DNA from: Ramlibacter albus | GTDB taxonomy: Bacteria; Pseudomonadota; Gammaproteobacteria; Burkholderiales; Burkholderiaceae_C | Reading direction: 5' to 3' | Assembly: GCF_014297445.1 (NCBI RefSeq) | Contig: NZ_JACORU010000001.1 | Coordinates: forward strand, 124,001-188,000 | Length of the DNA: 64,000 bases | In this document: positions 42,490 to 51,119 of the stretch, in pieces | Layout: each line of letters opens with the position of its first letter | Numbering within the stretch: position 1 is the stretch's first letter | Made by a program: the position numbers and the translations under genes | The notes under the pieces: generated by a model | Told to the model about the DNA's origin: nothing | The model's database searches: none | The model's input: the letters and a program-made list of their open reading frames with translations, nothing else

Positions 42490-44514
42490 TCAGGAAGTGG
42501 CAGACGCAACGACTTCGGCCAGCGTGTGGTGGCGCTCGACCATGTCCCCGACCGCGCAGTTCAGGCGCGCCAGCGTTCCATCGAACGGCGCGCTCACGTG
42601 CAATTCCATCTTCATCGACTCCAGGACGATTACCGTGTCGCCCACAGAGACTGAATCACCGGCCGCGGCATGAATCGCCACCACCTTGCCCATCATCGGT
42701 GCCAGGAGTGCGCCGTCCGTCCCCTCGCCCGCGAGGGCGCCTCCCAGGAACGGCGTGCAGCTGAAAACGCTGCGGCCAAGCGTGCTGGCGACTTCGAGGC
42801 CCGGGCCGGCATCGGCCACTACCACTTCCAGTGCACGCTCCTGCAGGTGCAGCAGCAATCGCCCCGCACCAAGTGCAGGGGGAGCGCGCAGCGCCGCGCG
42901 CAGCGCGTGCTCGCCAACCATCAGGTCGACCGTGCCGTCGGCCGCAGGCGCCGCGCTGCGAATCGGCCACTCTTCGTTGCCGGCGCCCAGGATCACAGCG
43001 GGAAGCGGCGCGAGCGCGACACTGCCAGCACCAAGTCTCCATCCGGTGAAGCCGGCTGCCTCGCTCCAGCAGCCCAGCTCGGGAACTGCGGCGCGCTCAC
43101 GGCGAAGCCAGTGCAGTGCCGCAGCGACGACGTGTTCCAGCGGTATCGGCGGCGCCTCGGCGGCGCTTGAAGTCCTGCCGACCCGCTCGTCGATCAGGCG
43201 CGTGTGGAAGCTCGCATCGAGCGTTTGCGGCCAGTCGAGCAAGCCTTCGAGGAAGCGAAGGTTGGTCGTCAGGCCGATGACCGTTGTGTCCCGAAGGCCG
43301 CCCGCCAGCGAACGCCGCGCCGCGTCGCGGTCGGGCCCGCGGGCGATCAGCTTCGCGATCATCGAATCGTAGTACGGCGAGATTTCGTCGCCGCTGTCGA
43401 CCCCGGCCTCGACACGGATCGGCTCACCCGGGAAGTCAACGCGCGCGAGGCGGCCGGTTGTCGGCAGGAAGCCCGCATCGGGATCCTCCGCGCACAACCT
43501 TGCTTCGAAGGCATGGCCCTGGCAAGCCACGTCCACCTGGGAGATGGGCAGGGTGCCGGCGTCTGCGATGTGCAACTGGAGCTCGACCAGGTCGAGGCCG
43601 GTGACTTCCTCCGTCACCGGGTGTTCCACCTGCAGACGGGGATTGACCTCCAGGAAAAAGTACTCGCCGCCGGCCACGACGAATTCGACGGTTCCCAGCC
43701 CTCGATACCCGACAGCTGCAGCAAGCTTCACCGCGTCGCTCAGGATTCTTTCGCGCAAAGCCGGCGGCAAGCCCGCGCTGGGCGCCTCCTCGATGACCTT
43801 CTGGTGTCGTCGCTGCAAAGTGCACTCGCGTTCGAACAAGTGGATCGCATTTCCGCGGCCGTCGCCCGCGACCTGCACTTCGATGTGGCGCACCCGCGGC
43901 AGGTAACGTTCGACGATCATCTCGCTGCTTCCGAACGCCTTTTCGGCTTCCCGCATCGCGCTGTCGATGCGGGACTCCAGGCCGTCAAGAGATTCGATCA
44001 CCGCCATGCCGCGCCCACCGCCGCCGGCCACGGCCTTGAGAAGTACGGGCAACTGCATGTCGCGCACGGTTGCGGCAACCTCGGCTGCATCCTTCATGCC
44101 GCCGGCACTGCCGGGTACCACCGGCACACCAACCGCTGCGGCCTCGCGCTTGGCCTGGGCCTTTCCGCCCAGGCGCTCCATGGTCTCGGCGGAGGGGCCG
44201 ATGAAGACGATGCCGGCGGCGTCCAGCGCGCGAACGAAATCGGGGTTCTCGGAAACGAAACCAAAACCGGGGTGCACTGCGTCCGCGCCAACCCGCCTGG
44301 CCGCCGCGACGATTGCGTCGATGCGCAGGTAACTCTCGGACGGCGCGGCGCCGCCGATCTCGACCGATTCGCCGATCTCGCGCACGTGCCGCGCGTCACG
44401 GTCAGCGGTGGAGTGCACGGTGGCGACCTTCAGGCCGAGGCGCCTGCAGGTTCGCGCGATGCGGCAGGCGATCTCTCCGCGATTGGCGATCAGGACCTTG
44501 GTGATGCGCTGCAT
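42490..44514 (-). CDS. Acyl-CoA carboxylase alpha subunit (biotin carboxylase + BCCP)
   Basis: A 674-aa protein with [20 protein letters not shown], the glycine loop KAVAGGGGRGMAVIES, ECTLQRRHQKVIEEAPSAGL, EVNPRLQVEHPVTEEVTGLD, and the biotinyl motif VLESMKMELHV near the C-terminus. It is closest in look to the alpha subunit at 16421 (same RTCRRLG opening and HVREIGESVEIGGAA stretch), so those two probably share a recent ancestor. It starts 11 nt after the carboxyltransferase at 44526, its obvious partner. Confidence 0.94.
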   Translation of the reverse strand: MQRITKVLIANRGEIACRIARTCRRLGLKVATVHSTADRDARHVREIGESVEIGGAAPSESYLRIDAIVAAARRVGADAVHPGFGFVSENPDFVRALDAAGIVFIGPSAETMERLGGKAQAKREAAAVGVPVVPGSAGGMKDAAEVAATVRDMQLPVLLKAVAGGGGRGMAVIESLDGLESRIDSAMREAEKAFGSSEMIVERYLPRVRHIEVQVAGDGRGNAIHLFERECTLQRRHQKVIEEAPSAGLPPALRERILSDAVKLAAAVGYRGLGTVEFVVAGGEYFFLEVNPRLQVEHPVTEEVTGLDLVELQLHIADAGTLPISQVDVACQGHAFEARLCAEDPDAGFLPTTGRLARVDFPGEPIRVEAGVDSGDEISPYYDSMIAKLIARGPDRDAARRSLAGGLRDTTVIGLTTNLRFLEGLLDWPQTLDASFHTRLIDERVGRTSSAAEAPPIPLEHVVAAALHWLRRERAAVPELGCWSEAAGFTGWRLGAGSVALAPLPAVILGAGNEEWPIRSAAPAADGTVDLMVGEHALRAALRAPPALGAGRLLLHLQERALEVVVADAGPGLEVASTLGRSVFSCTPFLGGALAGEGTDGALLAPMMGKVVAIHAAAGDSVSVGDTVIVLESMKMELHVSAPFDGTLARLNCAVGDMVERHHTLAEVVASATS

Positions 44515-44525
44515 GATGGCCTGCC

Positions 44526-46133
44526 TCAGAAACGGAAGACGCCGAAAGGCGTCGGCTTGGCCGGGGTTCGCGACGCCAGGTCCAGCATCAGCCCCATCAC
44601 GTCGCGTGTTTCCGTCGGCGCGATGATTCCATCGACCCACAGGTTGGAAGAAAAGTTGTCCGCCGGCTGGAAGTCTTCGTAGATCTTGCGCACGGGCTGC
44701 TTGAAGGCCTCTTCCTCCGCGGCGGTCCATTCACGGCCTTCGGACTTGTTGATCTGCCGCCGCACCAGGGCCATCACGGTGGCTGCCTGCTCGGGGCCCA
44801 TGATGGCGGCTCGCGCGTTTGGCCATGCGAACATTGCGGTGGGATTGAAGGGCCTGCCGCACATCGCCAGGTAGCCCGCGCCATAGGACGCGCCGATCAG
44901 GATGGTGTACTTCGGAACGTTGGCTGATGCCATGGCGGTGATCATCTTGGCACCGGCCTTCGCGATGCCCGACTGTTCGGCCGCGCGCCCGACCATGAAG
45001 CCGGTCACGTCGGCCAGGAACAGCAAGGGGATGTCCCGCTGGCAGCACAGGTCGATGAAGTGCGCGGCCTTCATCGCACTCTCCGGAAAGAGGACGCCCT
45101 GATTGGCGAGAATGCCGATCTCGTGGCCGTGGATGCGCGCGAAGCCCGTCAGCAGCGTGTCGCCGTACAACGGTTTGAACTCCTGGAAGCGGCTGTCGTC
45201 GACAAGGCGCGCCAGGATCTCCCGCGTGTCGGTGGGAATCTTCGGATCGCGGCTGACCAAGCCGTGGATTTCGGCCGGGTCATGTCGCGGGGGAACACTA
45301 GGCAGCTTCGTCCAGCGGGGTCGGGCGGGCTCCCCCATTTCGAGCAGGATTTCTCGCGTCACTGCCAGCGCGTGGCGATCATCGCTGGCGATGTGGTCGG
45401 TGACTCCACTGATGCTGCAGTGCATCTGGGCGCCGCCCAGCGATTCGCCGTCGACCGTTTCGCCCGTCGCCGCGAAAGTCAGCTCCGGCCCGCCCAGGTA
45501 CATGTACCCTTGCTCCTTCACGATCACGATTTCGTCGCACAGCGCCGGTATATAGGCGCCGCCGGCCGTGCAAGGGCCAAGCACGACCGCAATCTGCTGG
45601 ATGCCTTCCGCGGACATCCGCACCTGGTTGTTGAAGATGCTGCCGAACTGGCCCGCATCGGGAAAGATATTCGCCATGTCGGGGAGGAACGCGCCGCCGC
45701 TGTCGACGAGCGTGACGCAAGGCAGGCGGTGGGCCCAGGCCACCTGTTGCGCGCGGACGTGCTTCTTGCATGTCATCCCGTAGTACGTCCCACCCTTCAC
45801 AGTCGCATCGTTGGCGATCACCATGCAGGCGCGGCCGCCGATCAGGCCGATGCCTGTGATGATGCTCGCACCGGGAGGCACCCCCTCGTAGAGGTCTTCG
45901 CCGGCGAGCATGCCGAGTTCGAGGAACGGCGAACCCGGGTCGAGCAGGACCTCGACCCGGTCGCGCGGGAGAATCTTGTTGCGCGAAAGGTGCTTCTCGC
46001 GGGCCTTGGCCGGACCTCCCGCCATGGCCTTGCGCCGCCGTTCATGCAGCGTGGCCAGCAGCGTCTCGTAGGACGCACGGTTGGCTTGAAATTCGGCGTC
46101 GCTCATCGACGCCCGGGGAACGAGAATGGTCAT
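44526..46133 (-). CDS. Acyl-CoA carboxylase beta subunit (carboxyltransferase), canonical
   Basis: A 535-aa carboxyltransferase with every active-site element in place: VDSGGAFLPDMANIFPDAGQ, LGPCTAGGAYIPALCDEIV, FAATGETVDGESLGGAQMH, ANQGVLFPESAMKAAHFIDL, VTGFMVGRAAEQSGIAKAGA, IGASYGAGYLAMCGRPF and AAIMGPEQAATVM. It serves as an internal reference for the two degenerate beta-type proteins at 18436 and 20100, with which it shares long stretches. It pairs with the alpha at 42490 and starts 20 nt below the crotonase stop. Confidence 0.95.
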   Translation of the reverse strand: MTILVPRASMSDAEFQANRASYETLLATLHERRRKAMAGGPAKAREKHLSRNKILPRDRVEVLLDPGSPFLELGMLAGEDLYEGVPPGASIITGIGLIGGRACMVIANDATVKGGTYYGMTCKKHVRAQQVAWAHRLPCVTLVDSGGAFLPDMANIFPDAGQFGSIFNNQVRMSAEGIQQIAVVLGPCTAGGAYIPALCDEIVIVKEQGYMYLGGPELTFAATGETVDGESLGGAQMHCSISGVTDHIASDDRHALAVTREILLEMGEPARPRWTKLPSVPPRHDPAEIHGLVSRDPKIPTDTREILARLVDDSRFQEFKPLYGDTLLTGFARIHGHEIGILANQGVLFPESAMKAAHFIDLCCQRDIPLLFLADVTGFMVGRAAEQSGIAKAGAKMITAMASANVPKYTILIGASYGAGYLAMCGRPFNPTAMFAWPNARAAIMGPEQAATVMALVRRQINKSEGREWTAAEEEAFKQPVRKIYEDFQPADNFSSNLWVDGIIAPTETRDVMGLMLDLASRTPAKPTPFGVFRF

Positions 46134-46153
46134 TCAGACAGCTCCGCGCGCTT

Positions 46154-46942
46154 TCAGGACCTGAAGACCGGCGGCCGGCGGGTCTCGAACGCAGCCAAGC
46201 CTTCGGTAACATCGTCGTTGAGCAGTTCGCGTGAAATCAGATCCTGCTCGAACACCAAACCTTCGGGCAGCGGCCGGTCGAGTCCCTGACGGGCCAGCCG
46301 CTTCATGGCGGCCAGTCCGGGCCGGCTGCGCGACGCCAGCTGAACGCAGTAAGCCATCGACGCTTCAGCGAGCTTGCCGGGTTCGACGACGTAGTTGACG
46401 AGGCCCCATGCCAGCGCAGTGGGCGCGTCGATCCAGCGCGCGCTGTAGAGCAGGTCGAGCGCGCGCCGCACGCCCACGATTCGCGGCAACCGCTGGGAAC
46501 CGCCCCAGCCCGGCACCAGCCCGTATTGCGCATGCTGGTCCCCGATACGGAAATCGCTCGAAGCGAAGATCACGTCGCAGGCCATCATCAACTCGCTGCC
46601 GCCCGCCAGCGCGAGGCCCTGGCACGCCGCGACTACGGGCAGCTCGCTGGCTTCCAGACGCTGCAGGACGGAGTGACCGTAGCGGATGAAGTGTTCGATG
46701 TCGGCGGGTGAGCTTCGCAGTTTCTTGACTTCGTCGAGATCGGCGCCCGTGCAGAAGTGCTTGCCCTGCGCGCGGATCAGGGCGGCGCGAATGCCCGAGC
46801 CGGGCGCCTCGAACTCATCCAGGGCAGCGGCGATCGCGCCATGGACCTCCAGCGACAGGCAGTTGAACTTGTCGGGACGAGCCAGCTCGATCACGCCGAC
46901 GGCCCCATCGCGATTCACCAGGATGGAAGGCGGCGCGCTCAC
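46154..46942 (-). CDS. Enoyl-CoA hydratase/isomerase family protein (GTG start)
   Basis: A 262-aa crotonase: RPDKFNCLSLEVHGAI, KHFCTGADLDEVKKL, LALAGGSELMMACDVIFAS and YGLVPGWGGSQRLPRIVG. The first catalytic Glu is kept (GGSEL), while the second position reads GDQHAQYGL, with His or Gln in place of Glu. The open frame extends upstream through the dehydrogenase gene, but GTG 46942 overlaps that gene's stop as GTGA and has GGAGAA 6 nt above. It is coupled to the AliB-like dehydrogenase, so it probably acts on that enzyme's enoyl-CoA product. Confidence 0.88.
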   Translation of the reverse strand: MSAPPSILVNRDGAVGVIELARPDKFNCLSLEVHGAIAAALDEFEAPGSGIRAALIRAQGKHFCTGADLDEVKKLRSSPADIEHFIRYGHSVLQRLEASELPVVAACQGLALAGGSELMMACDVIFASSDFRIGDQHAQYGLVPGWGGSQRLPRIVGVRRALDLLYSARWIDAPTALAWGLVNYVVEPGKLAEASMAYCVQLASRSRPGLAAMKRLARQGLDRPLPEGLVFEQDLISRELLNDDVTEGLAAFETRRPPVFRS

Positions 46943-48105
46943 CGCTTGTTCTCCGCCGCGTACTGCACCGCCATGCGGCCGGCGCGCTCGCGGGCGACGA
47001 TGAGCTTCATGACCTGCGCGGTGCCATCGCCGATCTCCAGGCCCATCACGTCGCGCAGCCGTTGCTGGTGCGGCAGGTCCATGCTCCAGCCGTAATGCCC
47101 AAAGGTCAGGAGGCACTGGTGGATCGCGTCGAAGGCCGTCTTGGGACCCATCCACTTGACCATCGCGGCCTCCGCCGTGTGCGGCTGCCCGGCGTCGCGC
47201 AGGGCCAGCGCGTGATAGCAAAGCTCGCGGCACGCGGCGATCAGCGTCTCGAATTCGACGATGGGGAACGAGACCCCTTGGTACTGGACGAGCGGCGCGC
47301 CCATGGCTTGCCGCTCCTGCACGTACGCCCATGTTTCGTCGATCGACGCCTGCGCAGCGCCGATGCACTGCAGCGCGATTAGGATCCGGCTGAAGTCGAA
47401 GCCCTGCATCACCTGCGTGAAGCCCTTGCCTTCGGCGCCCATCATGTTCCCGGCAGGTATGCGCACGTCGTCGAAGAACACCGAACCGCGGCCGATGATC
47501 TTGCTGCCGACATCCTTGAAGCGCGTGCGCTGTATTCCCGGCAGGTCCATGGGCACGAGAAAGGCACTGATGCCCCGGGCACCGGCATCTGCCGCACCGG
47601 TTCGGGCAAAGAGAACCATGGCGTCGCATTGGTCCGAGAAAGTGATGGACGTCTTCTCGCCGGAGAGCACGAAGTGGTCGCCGTCCCTTCGGGCCCTGAG
47701 TTGGAGGTTGGCAGCGTCGGAGCCGCCGCGTGGCTCGGTCAGGCCCAGGCCGACGATGGCCTCCCCGGCGACCAACCGCGTGTTCCAGAACCGCGCCAGG
47801 TCGGGACTTGCATTGCGATGGATGATGGCCCCCATCAGCGATCCCAGCAGCTGCAAGTAGCTGACGTTGAAATCACCGTAGGCCATCTCCTCAGTGATCA
47901 CTCCGGAGGTGACGCCGCTCAGTCCGAGCCCGCCATACTCCTCCGGCAGGTCGGCTCCGATCAATCCCAGGGCGCCCATCTCTTTCATGAGGCCACGGTC
48001 GAATCCGGGCTCCGCTTCGCGCGCCTGGTACCGCGGCTTGAGTTTTTCGCGGGCGAATCGACGGGCGACGTCGCGCAGCGCGACTTGGTCTTCGTTGAGC
48101 AGCAT
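46939..48105 (-). CDS. Acyl-CoA dehydrogenase (cyclohexanecarboxyl-CoA dehydrogenase AliB-like)
   Basis: A 388-aa dehydrogenase with PEEYGGLGLSGVTSGVITEE, YGDFNVSYLQLLGSLMG, LGLTEPRGGSDAANL, EKTSITFSDQCDAMV, SFPIVEFETLIAACREL and DVMGLEIGDGTAQVMKLIVA. The stretches NVSYLQLLGS and GLEIGDGTAQ resemble AliB, which desaturates cyclohexanecarboxyl-CoA; this comparison is from memory. ATG 48105 has GAGGAG upstream. It heads the long minus-strand cluster VIII, divergent from the TetR gene, with operator D between. Methyl-branched acyl-CoA is an alternative substrate. Confidence 0.9.
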   Translation of the reverse strand: MLLNEDQVALRDVARRFAREKLKPRYQAREAEPGFDRGLMKEMGALGLIGADLPEEYGGLGLSGVTSGVITEEMAYGDFNVSYLQLLGSLMGAIIHRNASPDLARFWNTRLVAGEAIVGLGLTEPRGGSDAANLQLRARRDGDHFVLSGEKTSITFSDQCDAMVLFARTGAADAGARGISAFLVPMDLPGIQRTRFKDVGSKIIGRGSVFFDDVRIPAGNMMGAEGKGFTQVMQGFDFSRILIALQCIGAAQASIDETWAYVQERQAMGAPLVQYQGVSFPIVEFETLIAACRELCYHALALRDAGQPHTAEAAMVKWMGPKTAFDAIHQCLLTFGHYGWSMDLPHQQRLRDVMGLEIGDGTAQVMKLIVARERAGRMAVQYAAENKR

Positions 48106-48162
48106 CGGGACTCCTCGGGGGGTATGCGGGCAGCGCAGTTGGCAAAGCGGACAACCAATGCT

Positions 48163-48192
48163 ACCATAACCGAACATACGTTAGTTAGTCAC
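48163..48192 (-). promoter_or_regulatory. Candidate promoter of cluster VIII with operator in the spacer
   Basis: On the minus strand GTGACT (48192-48187), an 18-nt spacer and TATGGT (48168-48163) sit about 60 nt upstream of the dehydrogenase start at 48105. The operator-like sequence at 48171-48184 lies wholly inside the spacer. Confidence 0.5.
48171..48184. promoter_or_regulatory. Operator-like site D beside the TetR gene
   Basis: CGAACATACGTTAG, a match to CTAAC-N4-GTTAG at 8 of the 10 fixed bases, lies between the divergent dehydrogenase (48105) and TetR regulator (48263) genes. Position next to a TetR-type gene is the usual layout for an autoregulated repressor. Confidence 0.6.
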
Positions 48193-48262
48193 GTCTGGCG
48201 TGATGCGACTCAGCCCTAAGGATAAGATTGGCCTTACCGCGTTACCTGCCTAACTTTCGAAA

Positions 48263-48886
48263 ATGCCAACCAAGATGCAAGAAAGGCCAACACAATCGGC
48301 CGCCGACACCGCAACCCGCGAGCGCATCCTGCTCGAGGCTTCGCGGTTGTTCCGCCATCACGGATATGCCGCAACGACATTGCGCGAAGTGGCGGACGCG
48401 GCCGGCATCAAGGCCGGCAGCATCTACTATCACTTCGAGTCGAAGGAGCAGATCCTCGGCGAAGTGCTTGACAAGGGCATCCAGGCCGTGATCGTCGCCG
48501 TGCGTGAACGCGTGGAGGCGCTGCCGAAGAGCGCGACGTCGCGCGCCAAGGTCGCCGCCGCCATCGAGGGGCACCTCTGGGGCCTGCTGCACCACGGCGA
48601 CTTCACGTCGGCCAACATCCGGATTTACGGCCAGATCCCTCTGACCGCGAAAAACCGCCACCGCAAGGTGCGTCGCGAGTACGCAGACTATTGGGACGCA
48701 CTGCTCGACGAGGCAATGAGTCGAGGCGAACTGCGCCGCGACATCGGCGCCACGATCGCGCGCCTGTTCGTGATCGGCGCGTTGAACTGGACGGTCGAGT
48801 GGTACAACCCGCAGAAGGGTTCATTCGACAACTTCGCCAAGCAGATCACCACCATCGTCTTCGACGGAACATTCACGAGGGAGTAG
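48263..48886 (+). CDS. TetR-family transcriptional regulator
   Basis: A 207-aa regulator with an N-terminal TetR helix-turn-helix (RERILLEASRLFRHHGYAAT, LREVADAAGIKAGSIYYHF, residues about 19-62) and a helical ligand-binding domain. TetR proteins of this type in catabolic clusters usually repress in the absence of an acyl-CoA ligand. It is the only TetR gene in the window, and a CTAAC-N4-GTTAG palindrome sits in its divergent promoter region, so it is the best candidate to bind all five such sites. No clear ribosome-binding site precedes ATG 48263; ATG 48275 is possible. The MaoC gene follows after 6 nt. Confidence 0.92.
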   Translation: MPTKMQERPTQSAADTATRERILLEASRLFRHHGYAATTLREVADAAGIKAGSIYYHFESKEQILGEVLDKGIQAVIVAVRERVEALPKSATSRAKVAAAIEGHLWGLLHHGDFTSANIRIYGQIPLTAKNRHRKVRREYADYWDALLDEAMSRGELRRDIGATIARLFVIGALNWTVEWYNPQKGSFDNFAKQITTIVFDGTFTRE

Positions 48887-48892
48887 TCGCGA

Positions 48893-49399
48893 GTGGCGGT
48901 CAAGGCGGGTTGGCAGGGACGATTCTTCGAGGATTTCGAGGTCGGTGACGAATACCGTCATCCGCTGGGCCGTACCGTCACCCAGCAGGACAACATCTGG
49001 TTCACGCTGCTGACCCAAAACGCCGCGGCCGTCCACTTCGATGCGCACTACGCCGGCAAGACCGAGTTCGCCAGACCGCTGGTGAACTCCTGCCTCACCC
49101 TCGCGCTCGTGACCGGGCAATCGGTCATGGACGTTTCCTATAACGTCTTCGCCAACCTCGGCTGGGACGAGGTGCGCTTGCCCCATCCCGTGTTCGAAGG
49201 CGACACGGTCTACTCGCGCTCGACAGTGCTTGAGACGCGCGAATCGAAGTCGCGCCCGAATCTGGGCGTGGTCACAGTGGCGACGGAAGGCTTCAACCAG
49301 GACGCAGTCGTCGTCTGTTGTTTCCGGCGCACCCTGCTGGTGTACCGGCGCGGCATGGCCCCCGATCGCGAGCCTCCCGTCCCGGGAACGGCCGCCTGA
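48893..49399 (+). CDS. MaoC-family dehydratase (mesaconyl/methylmalyl-CoA dehydratase-like)
   Basis: A 168-aa hotdog protein with the line AAVHFDAHYAGKTEFARPLV followed by NSCLTLALVTG, typical of MaoC dehydratases such as those acting on methylmalyl- or mesaconyl-CoA-type substrates. VFEGDTVYSRSTVLETRES gives the central strands. The start is GTG 48893 with GAGGGAG 9 nt upstream. It lies between the TetR gene and the ETF-ubiquinone oxidoreductase gene in cluster IX. A branched 3-hydroxyacyl-CoA is a reasonable substrate guess. Confidence 0.88.
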   Translation: MAVKAGWQGRFFEDFEVGDEYRHPLGRTVTQQDNIWFTLLTQNAAAVHFDAHYAGKTEFARPLVNSCLTLALVTGQSVMDVSYNVFANLGWDEVRLPHPVFEGDTVYSRSTVLETRESKSRPNLGVVTVATEGFNQDAVVVCCFRRTLLVYRRGMAPDREPPVPGTAA

Positions 49400-49436
49400 A
49401 CCCGCGCGCGATTCGAATGCGCGCGCACCACCACGA

Positions 49437-51110
49437 ATGAACCAACAGGAAATCATCGAACGATTCGGCCCGCGCGAGTCCATGGAATACGACGTGGTGA
49501 TCGTCGGTGCCGGACCGGCGGGCTTGGCGGCGGCTATTCGCATCAAGCAGCTTGCCCCGGAAACGGCTGTCGTCGTGATCGAGAAGGGCTCGGAGCCCGG
49601 GGCGCATATCCTGTCAGGTGCGGTGATGGACCCACGTGCCATCACGGAACTGCTGCCGGACTGGAAGGCCCAAGGCGCCCCGTTGCTTCAGCCGGTCACC
49701 GCTGACGACGTGCTCTTCCTGTCGGAGCGGGGTGCCAAGCGCACACCCGACTGGCTGGTGCCACGCAATTTTCACAACGACGGCTTTTACGTCGTTTCAC
49801 TGGGAAGCGTGGTGCGCTGGCTGGCGCAGCGCGCGGAAAGCCTCGGAGTCGAAATCTTCCCGGGCTTCGCTGCATCCGAAGTCCTGCATGACGAGCAAGG
49901 CGCGGTTCGCGGCGTCTCCACTGGCAACATGGGCGTCGGCAAGGATGGCGAACCGGGCGAGGCATTTCAACTCGGAATGGAATTGCACGCGAAGTACACC
50001 GTCTTTGCGGAAGGCGCCCGAGGCCACCTGGGCAAGCAGATGATCGCCCGTTACCGTCTCGACGAAGGGCGAGATCCCCAGAGCTTCGCGCTCGGCATCA
50101 AGGAGCTGTGGGAAGTCGCTCCGCAGCGCGCCACGCCCGGGCGCGTCATGCATACCGCCGGCTGGCCGATGACGGACGGGACTTTCGGGGGCGGCTTTCT
50201 TTATCACCTGCCCGATAACAAGGTCACCCTCGGATTCGTGATTGGCCTGGATTACCGCAATCCGCACATGAGCCCGTTCGAGGAGATGCAGCGATGGAAG
50301 ACCCACCCGGCCATTCGCGAGCACATCGAGGGTGGCAAACGCCTCGCGTACGGCGCACGCGCGATCAACAATGGCACGCTGCAGGCGCTGCCCAAGACCG
50401 TGTTTCCCGGCGGAGCGCTGATCGGCTGCGACGCCGGCTATCTCAATGCCGCGCGCATCAAGGGCAGCCACGCCGCAATCAAGAGCGGCATGCTTTGCGC
50501 CGAGGCGATCGTTCCGGCCCTGCAGTCTGGCCGCCGGCGCGACGAACTGACCGCCTACCCCGAGGCCTTCGAGAAGAGCTGGCTCCACGAAGAGCTGCGG
50601 CAATCCCGCAATTTCAAGCTATGGTTCAAGAAGGGCAAATTCCTGGGCCAGCTGATGACGGGCTTCGAGCAGTGGCTGCTGCCGAAAGTCGGCGTATCCA
50701 GCCCGCCCTGGACGCTGCACTCGAAGACGCGGGACCACGAAACGCTCCGCCGGGCGGATGACGCTCCGCCGATCGTCTACCCAAAGCCGGATGGGGTGAT
50801 CAGTTTCGACCGCCTGGGATCAGTTTTCCTGAGCAATACGAACCACCAGGAGAACCAGCCGTCGCACCTCACGCTCAGGGACAACTCGGTGCCCGTCGAG
50901 GTGAACCTGAAGAAGTTCGGCGGGCCGGAAGCACGCTACTGTCCTGCCGGCGTGTACGAATTCGTCGAGGATTCCGCGGGCCGGCCTCGCTTGCAGATCA
51001 ACGCGCAGAACTGCGTCCACTGCAAGACCTGCGACATCAAGGACCCTGTGCAGAACATCGTGTGGGTCGCCCCCGAAGGCGGCGGCGGCCCCAACTACGC
51101 CGGCATGTGA
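49437..51110 (+). CDS. Electron transfer flavoprotein-ubiquinone oxidoreductase
   Basis: A 557-aa membrane-associated flavoprotein that passes electrons from reduced ETF to ubiquinone. It has the FAD motif VVIVGAGPAGLAAAIRIKQL near the N-terminus, EPGAHILSGAVMDP, the central GGGFLYHLPDNKVTLGFVIG, GCDAGYLNAARIKGSHAAIK and a C-terminal [4Fe-4S] domain with Cys in YCPAGVYEF and CVHCKTCD. Length and all domains are complete. ATG 49437 is chosen over the long upstream frame that overlaps the MaoC gene. It is the electron outlet for the several acyl-CoA dehydrogenases here. Confidence 0.95.
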   Translation: MNQQEIIERFGPRESMEYDVVIVGAGPAGLAAAIRIKQLAPETAVVVIEKGSEPGAHILSGAVMDPRAITELLPDWKAQGAPLLQPVTADDVLFLSERGAKRTPDWLVPRNFHNDGFYVVSLGSVVRWLAQRAESLGVEIFPGFAASEVLHDEQGAVRGVSTGNMGVGKDGEPGEAFQLGMELHAKYTVFAEGARGHLGKQMIARYRLDEGRDPQSFALGIKELWEVAPQRATPGRVMHTAGWPMTDGTFGGGFLYHLPDNKVTLGFVIGLDYRNPHMSPFEEMQRWKTHPAIREHIEGGKRLAYGARAINNGTLQALPKTVFPGGALIGCDAGYLNAARIKGSHAAIKSGMLCAEAIVPALQSGRRRDELTAYPEAFEKSWLHEELRQSRNFKLWFKKGKFLGQLMTGFEQWLLPKVGVSSPPWTLHSKTRDHETLRRADDAPPIVYPKPDGVISFDRLGSVFLSNTNHQENQPSHLTLRDNSVPVEVNLKKFGGPEARYCPAGVYEFVEDSAGRPRLQINAQNCVHCKTCDIKDPVQNIVWVAPEGGGGPNYAGM

Positions 51111-51119
51111 GGCACACCG

